A stretch of DNA of 63,863 nucleotides. Origin: JBHOQX01 sp042408595 (lineage in GTDB: Bacteria > Chloroflexota > Chloroflexia > Chloroflexales > Roseiflexaceae). Below are positions 1 through 8,154 of this stretch, in pieces; positions within the stretch are counted from its first letter, which is position 1; each line of letters opens with the position of its first letter. The notes under the pieces were generated by a model. The model worked only from the letters and a program-made list of their open reading frames with translations. It made no database searches and was not told where the DNA came from. Both the position numbers and the translations under genes were made by a program. The DNA lies in the NCBI GenBank assembly GCA_042408595.1, contig JBHOQX010000020.1, forward strand, positions 1 to 63,863. The letters run 5' to 3'.

Positions 1-180
1 GCCGCCGGCAGCGCGCCCACGCCGGCGACGCTGCCCCGTACCGGCAGCGAGGCGTTGCCGGGCGCCTGGGTGGCCGCCGCGGGCTTGGCCGCCGCAGCGG
101 CCGGGGCGCTGCTGCGCCGTCTGCACCGGGCCAGCCCGAGCGCCGACGACCCGGCGGACAAGCAGCAGGACAACGCATAG
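1..180 (+). CDS. C-terminal end of a surface protein with LPXTG-like sorting signal (partial)
   Basis: An open frame runs from base 1 to a TAG at 178-180, so only the last 59 residues are visible. They contain LPRTG (visible residues 11-15), a hydrophobic Ala/Leu-rich stretch of about 20 residues and a basic tail (RRLHR followed by a polar end). This is the order of a sortase sorting signal: LPXTG, membrane span, positive stop-transfer residues. Known for the family: sortase cuts between T and G and attaches the protein to the cell surface. The rest of the protein lies outside the window, so its function cannot be named. The tail after the arginines (about 18 residues) is longer than in typical Firmicutes sorting signals, so an ordinary membrane anchor is the alternative. 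Confidence 0.65.
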   Translation, partial: AAGSAPTPATLPRTGSEALPGAWVAAAGLAAAAAGALLRRLHRASPSADDPADKQQDNA

Positions 181-214
181 CCCAGGTGCCGGCCAGAAGC
201 GGCCGGAAGCCAGC

Positions 215-244
215 GGCAGGGAGGCGGCGCGCTGCTTCCCTGCC
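215..244. terminator. Hairpin between convergent genes
   Basis: Arms 215-225 (GGCAGGGAGGC) and 234-244 (GCTTCCCTGCC) pair with one G-U or A-C position around an 8-base loop. It lies between the stop of the rightward surface-protein gene and the stop of the leftward DUF1232 gene, so it could end transcription in both directions. There is no clear T-run. Confidence 0.45.
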
Positions 245-273
245 GCCGCCGTTGGCGCCGGTGGACGCGCGAA

Positions 274-657
274 TCACCCCTGCGCCAGCAGCCGCCCGAT
301 GAGCGCCACACCAAGCGCCGCCAGCGCCAACCAGATGGTGACGATCACGACCGCCGCACCACGGCTGACCGGACGGCCCTCCGCGGCGCGGGCGCGCGCG
401 CGGGCCTCGGCCATCACCTCTGGCGGAATCATGCGCAGCGCCAGCGCGATGCCCACCGGCACCAGCACCAGGTCGTCCAGATACCCGAGAACCGGCACGA
501 AATCTGGGATCAGGTCGATCGGGCTGAAAGCATAGGCGACGACGCAGGCCGCAAAAACCCGCGCATGCCACGGCACACGCGGGTCGCGGTAGGCCAGGTA
601 GAGGGCGTAGGTCTCGCTTTTGAGCTGCCGGGCGCGCCGGCGCAGATCCGCTAGCAT
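274..657 (-). CDS. DUF1232 (YkvA-like) small membrane protein
   Basis: A 127-residue protein with the DUF1232 signature SPIDLIPDFVPVLGYLDD at about residues 44-61. This is a membrane-associated hairpin found in YkvA-like proteins of unknown function. A second hydrophobic segment near the C terminus (about 101-122) makes it a probable two- or three-span membrane protein. Its ATG shares a base with the TGA of the upstream HNH gene (TGATG), which fixes the start and implies translational coupling. Longer readings that extend into the HNH gene are unlikely. No catalytic motif is visible, and any link to the HNH nuclease rests on the overlap alone. Confidence 0.8.
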   Translation of the reverse strand: MLADLRRRARQLKSETYALYLAYRDPRVPWHARVFAACVVAYAFSPIDLIPDFVPVLGYLDDLVLVPVGIALALRMIPPEVMAEARARARAAEGRPVSRGAAVVIVTIWLALAALGVALIGRLLAQG

Positions 658-1166
658 CAGGCGCTGTAGGCGTACTTGCGCCAGACTTCGTGCCGCTCCA
701 ACTCGCCCAGCAGCGCAAAGGCGATGTACTGCGGCTGGCGCGGGCGTGTCAGCAACTCCATGCCGGCCTCCTCCGGCGTACGTCCGCCCTTGCGGTGGTT
801 GCACTCGCGGCAGGCGGTCACGACATTGTCCCACGTTGTTTGCCCACCGCGGGAACGGGGCAGCACGTGGTCGATCGTCAGGTGGGCGCGGCCCGGTTGC
901 GCCCCGCAGTATTGGCACGTCTCGCGGTCGCGCGCCAGGATGCCGCGGCGCGAGCATGGCAACCGCATCCGGCGCGGGATGCGGATGTAGCGCACGAGAC
1001 GGATCACCAGGGGAACTTCAAAGGAAAAGCCCTGCGCGCGGAGGTACTCGGCCGCCGCTTCGACGAGCTCGGCCTTCTCCTGCAGAAGCAGCACCACTGC
1101 GCGCCGGATGGAGATCAGCTGCAGCGGCTCGTAGCTAGCGTTGAGAACGAGAACGCGTTGCCCCAA
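657..1166 (-). CDS. HNH endonuclease family protein
   Basis: A 169-residue protein starting at a TTG preceded by a GGGGG-rich ribosome-binding region. A zinc-type HNH core is visible: CQYCG near residue 86, IDHVLPRSRGG near residue 99 (first HNH histidine in IDH), then ACRECNHRKGGRTP carrying the second Cys pair and the last histidine. The N-terminal part (MGQRVLVLNASYEPL) is typical of short stand-alone HNH proteins common in Chloroflexota and Cyanobacteria, whose targets are not established. It is the first gene of a two-gene unit with the DUF1232 gene. A strong promoter lies about 310 bp upstream, leaving an unusually long leader. No intron or intein surrounds it. Confidence 0.85.
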   Translation of the reverse strand: MGQRVLVLNASYEPLQLISIRRAVVLLLQEKAELVEAAAEYLRAQGFSFEVPLVIRLVRYIRIPRRMRLPCSRRGILARDRETCQYCGAQPGRAHLTIDHVLPRSRGGQTTWDNVVTACRECNHRKGGRTPEEAGMELLTRPRQPQYIAFALLGELERHEVWRKYAYSA

Positions 1167-1444
1167 ACCAATCCCCCTTTCCTGGCTGTACGTTGTCGGC
1201 GTGCGAGTACAGGGGGATTCCCTGGGACTAACGCGCGCCGCCTATGATGTCGGCGGCGCTCGCACCCAGCCAGGCGCGCACGCACCGCCCACTCCAGATC
1301 TGCCGCCGTAGCCGGCTCGCGCGACACAGCGACTCCCGTCGGCGCGGCCAGGCGCCGGCGCCCGAGGTGTCGGGCGCTGGCCCGGCAAGTATCTGACTGT
1401 CGCTTGCCATTCGCAACTGCGTACCTATCCGCCACGAACCGGCT

Positions 1445-1510
1445 TATTAGTGCTCTCAACCGCACAACCGCGGCACTAATAGTATACACGACGCAAAGCG
1501 AGGGTGTCAA
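1445..1510 (-). promoter_or_regulatory. Promoter with overlapping inverted repeat, upstream of the HNH gene
   Basis: On the minus strand TTGACA (1510-1505) is followed after 18 bp by TATACT (1486-1481). An inverted repeat, TATTAGTGC (1445-1453) and GCACTAATA (1473-1481), touches the -10 and covers the expected start point near 1474, as an operator would. The transcript would run about 300 nt before the HNH start. Confidence 0.65.
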
Positions 1511-1554
1511 CCATTTCTCGGCACAACGAGGGTCCCGTCGACGTTGGAGGGCAG

Positions 1555-1571
1555 GAGGGGTTTCGCCCCTC
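1555..1571. repeat. Core hairpin of the dispersed intergenic element
   Basis: GAGGGGTTTCGCCCCTC is the same core hairpin found in the larger element copies at 6378-6490 and 40244-40381. Here it stands in a gene-free stretch (1167-1958) that otherwise holds only the HNH leader and promoter, unidentified sequence and the ridA promoter. A degraded relative may also lie at about 1846-1927, in the leader of ridA. Confidence 0.4.
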
Positions 1572-1820
1572 GGAGCTCTGCTGTTTGTGCGCTGCCAGCG
1601 GCGCGCAATCGCTGACACCGCGTGCATGGGTGCGTGGGGCAGCCAGATCCTCATCACCTCGCCCCGCGTCTCTCCCTGCACGCGGCGAAGGGGCGCACGG
1701 CTAGACGGATCAGCCCCTCTCCCGTGTCCGGCAGAAGGATGAGAGGTGGGGCCGCGGTGGCAGACAGCCTCCCCAGACCACATCGACGCTGGACAACGAC
1801 GTAGCGCTGCGGCGCGGCTC

Positions 1821-1829
1821 TGCTATAAT
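1821..1829 (+). promoter_or_regulatory. Extended -10 promoter of ridA
   Basis: TGCTATAAT at 1821-1829 is a perfect extended -10 element with no convincing -35. The leader of about 120 nt to the ridA start contains sequence resembling the dispersed element. Confidence 0.6.
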
Positions 1830-1958
1830 GCCGCCGCGTAGCTCCTACGATGGATAGGGGCGACGCCGCCGCGCGCAATGCGGGGCGGTGTAGAGAGCCT
1901 GCGGCCCTCCACGCCGCCCCACCAGCTACATCCGATGATCATCGAGAGGAGCTACCCC

Positions 1959-2339
1959 ATGAACAAGACCGCCGTCACCACGCTACAGGCACCACCGGCG
2001 CTCGGCCCATACTCCCAGGCGATCGTCGCCGGCGACCTGGTCTTCTGCGCCGGACAGATTCCGCTCACGCCGGACGGCACGCTTGTCGAGGGGGACGTTG
2101 CCGCGCAAACCCGCCAGGTGTTGCTGAATCTCAGCGCCGTGCTGGAGGCAGCGGGCAGCTCGCTCTCGCGCTGCGTCAAAACACTGGTCTTTCTGGCGGA
2201 CATGAACGACTTCGCGGCGATGAACGCCGTGTACGGCGAGTTCTTCGGCGCGGAGCCGCCGGCGCGCAGCACGGTGCAGGTGGCGCGCCTGCCGCGCGAT
2301 GTACGCGTCGAGATCGAGGCGATCGCGCTGCGTGGCTAG
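1959..2339 (+). CDS. ridA: RidA/YjgF family enamine/imine deaminase
   Basis: A 126-residue protein matching the full length of RidA. Known role: cytosolic trimers hydrolyse reactive enamine/imine intermediates released by PLP enzymes to 2-keto acids and ammonia. Visible motifs are GPYSQA in the first quarter, the glycine-rich AGQIPL strand and the PARSTVQVARLP segment, which holds the catalytic arginine of the family. The ATG at 1959 has a GAGAGGA ribosome-binding site 8 bases away. The reading frame stays open upstream but only through repeat-like leader sequence, so the earlier start was rejected. It is transcribed alone, convergent with the ThDP enzyme gene. Confidence 0.93.
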   Translation: MNKTAVTTLQAPPALGPYSQAIVAGDLVFCAGQIPLTPDGTLVEGDVAAQTRQVLLNLSAVLEAAGSSLSRCVKTLVFLADMNDFAAMNAVYGEFFGAEPPARSTVQVARLPRDVRVEIEAIALRG

Positions 2340-2356
2340 CCTGAGGCATCCGCCGC

Positions 2357-4024
2357 TCACTCCACGATCCACGGCATGCCGCTCACCGTCGTGCTGCGCT
2401 GCTCGCGGTCGGTGACGACGTTGACAATCGCCGGGCGGCCCGCCGCCAGCGCCCGCCGCAGCGCCGGGCGCAGCTCCTCCGGCCGCTCGACGAACTCGCC
2501 GTGGCCGCCGAGGGCGCGGGCCAGTTCGTCATAGCGCGTCAGCCCCAGCTCCGCCCCGACCACCCGCGCCGCGCCCCAACGCCGCCGCTGCCCGTCACGG
2601 ATCTCGCCCCAGCCCTGATCGTTGGCGATGACCACCACCACCGGCAGGTGATGGCGCACGGCGGTGTCGAACTCCATCGCACACAGGCCGAACGAGCCAT
2701 CGCCCATCAGCGCCACGACCGGCCGCCCCGGTTGGGCGAGCTTGATCGCGTTGGCGAAAGCCATGCCGACGCCGAGGTGCCCGGTGCTGCCGACCCAGAC
2801 CACCCCGCCGGGCGTGCGCGCATCCAGCGTCTCGAGGCCGAAGGCGGCGATGTACCCGCCGTCGATCACCGTGTCTGCCTCGCGCGGCAGCTCCGCCGCG
2901 AGCACATGGCAGAGCTGGAGCGAGTGCATCGGCCGATCCGCCGGGCGCGCCGCCAGGTTCACCCGCCCGGCTGTCTGCTGGCGCAGGTGCGCCAGCGAAC
3001 CCTTGGCGCGCGCCTGCCACTCCGGCGCAACGCTGATCGGCGCGTCGGCCAGCGCCGCGGTCAGTTGCTGCAGAACCGCCCGCGCATCCCCGACGATCCC
3101 AACATCGACCGGGCGCGTCTTGCCGATCTTCTCGGCGATGATGTCGCACTCGATCAGGCGCGCGTCGGCGGCGAACAGCGGCGGCCGGCCGTAGCCGATC
3201 GTCCAATCCAGGCGCGTGCCGATCACCAGGTAGATATCGGCGCCGAACGCGGCCGTGGGCATCACACCGACGCACAACGGGTGGTCGTCGGCGATCAGGC
3301 CGCGCGCCAGGTTGCGCGTCAGCACCGGGATGCCGCTGGCCTCGACGAAGTGCGTCAGCTCCGCGCCGGCCCGGGCCCACCAGATGCCGCTCCCCACCAC
3401 CAGCAGCGGGCGCTCCGCCTGCCGCAGCAGGTCGAGCGCCGCCCGTACCTGCGCCGGGTCGCCGAACGGGCGGGCCTCGGTGCGGTAGCGCTGGGGGAAG
3501 GCGACGCTCCCCTCCTCGACCGTGCCGCGCAGCACCTCCAGCGGAAAGTCGAGAAACACCGGGCCGGGGCGGCCGCTGCGGGCCTGGCGCAGCGCCATGC
3601 CGACATACTCCGGCAGCCGGGCGATATCGAAGCATGTCCGCCGCCACTTGGTGACCGGGCGCACCAGTTCGAGCTGGTCGATCGCCTGCATCACACCGAT
3701 GTCGCGCCCGGCGAGCGAGCCCTGCGCCGTCAGCACCAGCAGCGGTACCTGGCTCTCGTAGGCCACCTGGATGCCGGGCAGGGCGTTGGCCAGGCCGGGC
3801 GCACCGTCTACGGCAACCACGCCCAGACCGCCGGTGGCGCGCGTCCAGCCGTCGGCCATGTGGGCCGCCTGCTGCTCGTGCCGCACGTCCACCACACGGA
3901 TGCCGGCGTCGAGGCAGCCGTCCAGGATCTCATAATTATGGCCGCCCGGCAGCGCGAACAGGTGTGTCACCCCTTCGCGCGCCAGCATACGGGTGATCAG
4001 GTGGCCGCCGTGAAGCGTGGGCAT
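2357..4024 (-). CDS. ThDP-dependent enzyme of the acetolactate synthase / 2-hydroxyacyl-CoA lyase superfamily
   Basis: A 555-residue, three-domain ThDP enzyme. The N-terminal Pyr domain carries the activating glutamate E50 in VRHEQQAA, the middle domain has a Rossmann-like core, and the C-terminal PP domain has MGDGSFGLCAMEFDT with the Mg/diphosphate site ending in AND. Family members join or cleave C-C bonds next to a carbonyl (acetolactate synthase, oxalyl-CoA decarboxylase, 2-hydroxyacyl-CoA lyase); the exact substrate cannot be read from the sequence. The start at 4024 has AGAGGT 7 bases upstream. It is the last gene of the leftward TetR-dehydrogenase-MFS-SDR cluster, which points to catabolism rather than branched-chain amino acid synthesis. 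No small regulatory subunit gene is adjacent. Confidence 0.85.
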   Translation of the reverse strand: MPTLHGGHLITRMLAREGVTHLFALPGGHNYEILDGCLDAGIRVVDVRHEQQAAHMADGWTRATGGLGVVAVDGAPGLANALPGIQVAYESQVPLLVLTAQGSLAGRDIGVMQAIDQLELVRPVTKWRRTCFDIARLPEYVGMALRQARSGRPGPVFLDFPLEVLRGTVEEGSVAFPQRYRTEARPFGDPAQVRAALDLLRQAERPLLVVGSGIWWARAGAELTHFVEASGIPVLTRNLARGLIADDHPLCVGVMPTAAFGADIYLVIGTRLDWTIGYGRPPLFAADARLIECDIIAEKIGKTRPVDVGIVGDARAVLQQLTAALADAPISVAPEWQARAKGSLAHLRQQTAGRVNLAARPADRPMHSLQLCHVLAAELPREADTVIDGGYIAAFGLETLDARTPGGVVWVGSTGHLGVGMAFANAIKLAQPGRPVVALMGDGSFGLCAMEFDTAVRHHLPVVVVIANDQGWGEIRDGQRRRWGAARVVGAELGLTRYDELARALGGHGEFVERPEELRPALRRALAAGRPAIVNVVTDREQRSTTVSGMPWIVE

Positions 4025-4179
4025 AGAAGCACCTCTCTGTGTCATGCGTTCTTCGAGGGAGGACGCAAGCCGGCTCGACGGTATGCGCGCGGCATCGCCA
4101 CGACGAAGGACCAAGGACGAACACCTACGACCACGAGCCATCGATCCAGCATGGCTTGCATTCGTCCATCGTCCACTGT

Positions 4180-5004
4180 CTAGCTGTGCGTCCGGATCAT
4201 CCGCACGAACGCCTCGTCCGGCATCGCCTGGCGGGCGGCGAGCAGGCCGGTGCGCTCCGGCGGGCCGACCGGGCGGCGCAGCGGCGGGTCCGGCATATCG
4301 GCCAGTTCGAGGATAGCCTCCGGTACCAACCGCGGGTCGCTCGCCTCGGGCAGCACCGCCTCGGCCGCGGCGATCCGCGCGGCGACCATGGCGTAGTACG
4401 GGCTCGTCTCCCGGAGCCGCCGCTTCGCCTCGGCCAGTGCGCCAAGCGGCATAGCGGTGCGGAAAAAGCCGCATGGCTCGACCAGCGTGACCTTCAGTCC
4501 AAAGGGCGCGATCTCGTGCGACAGCGACTCCGAGAAGCCCTCCACGGCGTGCTTGGTCGCACAGTAGATGCTCTGGAACGGCCAGCCGACTACGCCGCTA
4601 TCGGACGAAATGTTGATGATATGGCCCGATCCACGCGCCCGCATCGCCGGCAGCAGCGCCTGAGTCACACGGATGACGCCGAAGGTGTTCACCTCGAACA
4701 GCAGCCGTACCCGCTCCGGGTCGGCCTCCTCGAACGGGCCGGCGTCGCCGAGACCAGCATTGTTGACCAGCACATCCGGAGGGCCGAAGCGCGCCAGCGC
4801 CGCCTCAGCCGCGGCCGCCACGCTCGCCGGGTCGGTCACGTCGAGCGGGAGCGCCAGCAGCCGCCCACGGGCGCCGTACGCCAGGTGCGCGAGCGCTGCC
4901 GTGTCCCGGTCCGTCGCGACAACCGTATCGCCGCGATCAAGCGCCATGCGCGCCAGCAGCGCGCCGAAACCGGTGGCGCAGCCGGTGATCAGCCAGGTGT
5001 TCAT
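4180..5004 (-). CDS. Short-chain dehydrogenase/reductase (classical SDR)
   Basis: A 274-residue classical SDR. Seen: nucleotide-binding TGCATGFG at residues 8-15, NNAG near residue 86, and the catalytic Ser of NISSDSG followed by YCATK near residue 150. The family reduces or oxidises carbonyl/hydroxyl groups with NAD(P)H. The aspartates after strand 2 (ATDRD) suggest NAD preference, but this is weak. The ATG at 5004 follows GAGGGAG by 5 bases. It lies 68 bp after the MFS gene and 155 bp before the ThDP gene on the same strand, so co-transcription is likely. Substrate unknown. Confidence 0.88.
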   Translation of the reverse strand: MNTWLITGCATGFGALLARMALDRGDTVVATDRDTAALAHLAYGARGRLLALPLDVTDPASVAAAAEAALARFGPPDVLVNNAGLGDAGPFEEADPERVRLLFEVNTFGVIRVTQALLPAMRARGSGHIINISSDSGVVGWPFQSIYCATKHAVEGFSESLSHEIAPFGLKVTLVEPCGFFRTAMPLGALAEAKRRLRETSPYYAMVAARIAAAEAVLPEASDPRLVPEAILELADMPDPPLRRPVGPPERTGLLAARQAMPDEAFVRMIRTHS

Positions 5005-5072
5005 GTATGCTCCCTCGGACGACGACGGTGGCCGGCAGCTTGTGATCACCCCTCCGCGCACTCGCCTCCGGC

Positions 5073-6350
5073 TCACCCCAGGCTCATCGCCGGCTCGGCG
5101 GCGGCGGCATCGCCCGGCACGCGCACCTGCCCCTCGCGCACCCGGCTCACCAGCGCCGCGCCGAGCGCGAGCGCGCCGATCGCGGTGAACCAGAGCGCCT
5201 GCGGCCCGAAGCGGTCCATCAGAAAGCCATAGGTCGGCGGTCCGGCGATCTGCGCCAGCGATGTGCCGATCGCATAGATGCCGCTGAACAGCCCGATCTG
5301 CCGTGGGCTGGCGAACTCCTGGAACATGATCACGCCATTCACCAGCACCAGCGACCAGCTCACGCCGAGCACCGCCAGCAGCGCGGCGAAGACCAACGAG
5401 CTGGTGGTGAACGCGGCGATGATGTAGAGCGGGATGAGGGCCAGCAGGCCGGCGAGGATGGTACGCTGCCGGCCGAAACGTGCCGCGGCGAAGCCGGACG
5501 GCACCGCGCCGACCAGGTACGAGAGCGCCAGGATCGCCGCGAAATTGGCCACGTCGCCGCCACGCATGCCGAGCGCCGTGGTCGCGTAGGTCGTCCAGAA
5601 CGACTCGACCGCGTTCCAGGCCGTCCAGGTGAAGAAAATGCCGGCGATGAACAGGAGCGGGCTTTTCTGCGGGATGCGGAAGAGCGTGCGCACCGCGGCA
5701 GGGATGGTCGGCGGGAGATCGCCGGCGCGCTCCTCCAGCGTGCCGTCCGGCGCGGGCGGCTCCTTCACCCACAGCGCCTGGGCCAGCGCGGCGATCAGCA
5801 GAAAGCCGGAGACCATCATGAACGGGTAGGTGACGTTGATATTGAAAAGCGCGCCGCCCGCCAGCAGCGCGATGATCGCCCCGACGCCGGCGAACAGGTC
5901 GGTCGCGCCGGAGACCTGCGTGCGGACGCGCCGCGGGAACAGGTCGGAGAAAAGCGAGACCATCGGCGCGCGGAAGGTTGTCATCGAGATATTCATCAAC
6001 ATCGCGGCAGCGACCAGGGCGAAAAGGCCGATCCGCGAAAAATACGGCAGAATGAAGGTAAAAAGCGCGGCAAGCGGCATGCCGACCAGGATGTACGGCG
6101 TGCGCCGCCCGAAGCGGGTGCGCGTCAAGTCGCTACGGGCGCCCCAGAACGGCTGGAGCAGCAGGGCGATGATGTTATCGGTCGTCATCAGGAAGCCGAC
6201 CAGCCAGAGGTTCGAAACGAGTTGGCCGGTGGCCGGATCGGGCGTGGCCGTTAAATCTTTGTAGAACAGCGGCATGAAGGCGTTGTACGTCGTCCAGATC
6301 GCCTGCATCGCGAACCAGCCGATGCCGAGGGCCAGGATCTGTTTTTTCAT
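5073..6350 (-). CDS. MFS transporter of the GPH/SLC45-like sugar:cation symporter type
   Basis: A 425-residue protein with about 12 hydrophobic segments. The loop between helices 2 and 3 reads ARSDLTRTRFGRRTPYILVG; the D..R.GRR.PYI pattern is characteristic of GPH and SLC45-type sugar transporters. The start at 6350 (MKKQIL) has AGGGG upstream. The gene sits between a dehydrogenase and an SDR in a TetR-controlled cluster, so it probably imports the substrate or exports the product. A repeat element occupies most of the gap to the upstream dehydrogenase gene. Transported compound unknown. Confidence 0.85.
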   Translation of the reverse strand: MKKQILALGIGWFAMQAIWTTYNAFMPLFYKDLTATPDPATGQLVSNLWLVGFLMTTDNIIALLLQPFWGARSDLTRTRFGRRTPYILVGMPLAALFTFILPYFSRIGLFALVAAAMLMNISMTTFRAPMVSLFSDLFPRRVRTQVSGATDLFAGVGAIIALLAGGALFNINVTYPFMMVSGFLLIAALAQALWVKEPPAPDGTLEERAGDLPPTIPAAVRTLFRIPQKSPLLFIAGIFFTWTAWNAVESFWTTYATTALGMRGGDVANFAAILALSYLVGAVPSGFAAARFGRQRTILAGLLALIPLYIIAAFTTSSLVFAALLAVLGVSWSLVLVNGVIMFQEFASPRQIGLFSGIYAIGTSLAQIAGPPTYGFLMDRFGPQALWFTAIGALALGAALVSRVREGQVRVPGDAAAAEPAMSLG

Positions 6351-6377
6351 ACGCCACCCCTCTGCAACTGATGAACG

Positions 6378-6490
6378 CGGGAGGTGTGGAGGACCGCAGG
6401 CCCGCCACGGAGTTCTTGTTGGGTGCGCCAACGAAGAGATTTTGGAGGGGCTTCGCCCCTCCAAACCTCCCCACCGTGTCGGTCCTGTCA
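6378..6490 (-). repeat. Dispersed intergenic element, copy A (one end missing)
   Basis: Read on the minus strand this matches the copy at 40244-40381 over most of its length: a GACAGGAC-like end, CGGTGGG, GGTTTGGAGGGG with its hairpin partner, CTTCGTTGGCGC, CCGTGGC and CCACACCTCCCGCG. The distal inverted end is missing. The element end overlaps the TGA stop (6488-6490) of the dehydrogenase gene, so it has inserted at or grown into the gene end. Confidence 0.65.
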
Positions 6491-7381
6491 TTCATCATTG
6501 ACACGAAAGCCGGCCAGGTGTTCGAGCGCCTTGATCAGCGCGTGGTTGCCTTCGCCGCCGAGGCCCCGGGCCTGCAGCGTGCGGTAGAGCTGGAAGATCA
6601 GCGCGGTACCGGGCAGCGGCACGCCGAATTCGTCGGCGGCGCCCAGCACCAGCCGGATGTCCTTCTGCTGGAGATCGATGGTAAAGCCCGGCCGCCAGTC
6701 GCCTCGGAGAATCTGCGGGCCGCGGTTGCTCAACATCCAGCTTCCGGCGGCCCCGCCGGCGACCGCCGCCAGCGCCTTTTCGAGATCGACGCCGCCGGCC
6801 TGCGCGAACAGCAGCGCCTCGCACATCGCCAGGCAGTTGCCGACGACCAGGATCTGGTTGACGAGCTTCACGGTCTGGCCGGCGCCCACCCCGCCGACAT
6901 GCGTGACCGTCTTTCCCATCGCCTGGAACGCCGGCATCGCCCGCTCGACATCGGCCGCCTCGCCACCGACCATGATGCTGAGCGTGCCCTTCGCCGCGCC
7001 CTCGCTCCCGCCGCTCACCGGCGCGTCGAGGAAGCGCACGCCCCGCGCCGCCAACCGCGCGGCGATCGCGTTGGTCGCCTGTGGGCTGATCGTGCTCATG
7101 TCGATCACCAGCGCGCCGGGCGGCGCGCCGTGGATGGCGCCGCGCTCGCCGAGCAGCACCTCCTCAACGTCCGGCGTGTCGCTCACGCAGGTGATGATGA
7201 TGTCGCTGCGGGAAGCGAGGTCGGCCGGGCTTTCCGCTGGCGTGGCCCCCTCCGCCGCCAGGGCGTCCATCCGGCTCGCGGTGCGGTTCCAGACCGTGAG
7301 CGGGAAGCCGGCCCGGAGCAGGTTGCGCGCCATCCCACCCCCCATAATGCCGAGACCAATAAAGCCGATCCGTTCGGGCAT
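6488..7381 (-). CDS. 3-hydroxyisobutyrate dehydrogenase-family oxidoreductase
   Basis: A 297-residue beta-hydroxyacid dehydrogenase. Seen: N-terminal dinucleotide fold IGFIGLGIMGGGMARNLL, the substrate-binding signature DAPVSGGSEGAAKGTLSIM near residue 120, and the catalytic lysine in KLVNQ near residue 170. Family members oxidise 3-hydroxyisobutyrate or reduce tartronate semialdehyde and similar 3-carbon acids. It is the first structural gene after the TetR regulator. Tartronate-semialdehyde reductase is possible, but the downstream ThDP enzyme keeps the catalytic Glu that glyoxylate carboligase lacks, so a glyoxylate pathway is not supported. Confidence 0.88.
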   Translation of the reverse strand: MPERIGFIGLGIMGGGMARNLLRAGFPLTVWNRTASRMDALAAEGATPAESPADLASRSDIIITCVSDTPDVEEVLLGERGAIHGAPPGALVIDMSTISPQATNAIAARLAARGVRFLDAPVSGGSEGAAKGTLSIMVGGEAADVERAMPAFQAMGKTVTHVGGVGAGQTVKLVNQILVVGNCLAMCEALLFAQAGGVDLEKALAAVAGGAAGSWMLSNRGPQILRGDWRPGFTIDLQQKDIRLVLGAADEFGVPLPGTALIFQLYRTLQARGLGGEGNHALIKALEHLAGFRVNDE

Positions 7382-7387
7382 GGCGGT

Positions 7388-7494
7388 TCCTCCATCAGAA
7401 GTCAGAAGCCAGGAGTCAGACGGTCAGATAATCTGCAATCTGCCATCACGAAACAGCCAGAAGCCAGACGCCAGACGGTGAGCTCATCTGCAAT
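7388..7494. repeat. Word-like intergenic repeat
   Basis: This gap repeats near-identical words: CAGAAGCCAG and CCAGACG variants and two copies of ATCTGCAATCT, without a fixed longer unit. The same style recurs in other gaps of the window (for example near 12.65, 24.1 and 37.8 kb). Confidence 0.5.
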
Positions 7495-7495
7495 C

Positions 7496-8143
7496 TCAAA
7501 GCTCCAGCATCCGGCGCAGATAGTCGTGGAGAAACGCCTTGAAGGCGGCGATCTGATCGGGATCGAGCGGGTCGTGGCGGCCGGTCTGCCAATCGATCGG
7601 GCCGCTGGTGAAGTAGCCGTAGAGCATCCAGGTGAAGCTGATCAGAAAGAGGCGGGGGTCGGGCCCGTCGCGGCGGATGGCGCCGGCGGCGCGGGCGCGG
7701 GCCAGTAGCGCGTCCAACGCGCCGAAGAGCGGCAGCGCATACTCGGCCTCGATGCCGTCCTCGCCGCGCGGCCCGTCGAGCCAGCACCGCATCCACAGCC
7801 GCGGCGTCTCCGGGTGGCGCCCGGTCAGATCGACCAGCGCGTCCACCAGCGCTTCGAGGGTCGCGCGCAGCGCGGCCCGGTCGTGGATCGTCCGGTCGTC
7901 GATCTGGTCAAGAAAATGGTTGACGAGCGCCTGCTCTTCGTGGAAGAGGCGCTGGAACACGGCGTGGTAGAGGGCTTCCTTACCGCCGGCGTGGTAGTTG
8001 ACCGTGGCGATGTTGAGGCCGGCGGCCGCGGCGATCTCGCGCGTCGAGGCGCCATAGAAGCCGCGCGCGGCGAACAGCGCGGTCGCCGCGCGCAGAATGC
8101 GCTCGTGGCTCTCGGTGGCCTGGTCGTCGCGGCGGCCCGTCAT
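7496..8143 (-). CDS. TetR family transcriptional regulator
   Basis: A 215-residue protein with a TetR N-terminal helix-turn-helix: ERILRAATALFAARGFYGAS then TREIAAAAGLNIATVNYHAG, the usual recognition helix followed by a YH element. The rest is an all-helical ligand/dimer domain of the CecR/YbiH-like type (residues about 75-215). It lies directly upstream of the dehydrogenase-MFS-SDR-ThDP cluster on the same strand and probably represses it and itself. The start at 8143 sits just downstream of a consensus promoter with a 14-bp palindrome. Ligand unknown, presumably a cluster substrate. Confidence 0.9.
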   Translation of the reverse strand: MTGRRDDQATESHERILRAATALFAARGFYGASTREIAAAAGLNIATVNYHAGGKEALYHAVFQRLFHEEQALVNHFLDQIDDRTIHDRAALRATLEALVDALVDLTGRHPETPRLWMRCWLDGPRGEDGIEAEYALPLFGALDALLARARAAGAIRRDGPDPRLFLISFTWMLYGYFTSGPIDWQTGRHDPLDPDQIAAFKAFLHDYLRRMLEL

Positions 8144-8154
8144 CGCGCCGGTCC

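Noticed and set aside
2357..4024. Glyoxylate carboligase (with the neighbouring dehydrogenase as tartronate-semialdehyde reductase)
   Set aside because: Glyoxylate carboligase lacks the catalytic Glu of the Pyr domain; this protein has E50 in VRHEQQAA.
2501..4183. Long open frame on the plus strand across the ThDP enzyme gene
   Set aside because: It is the antisense shadow of a well-supported gene in GC-rich DNA, is rich in Arg, His and Pro and has no family features.
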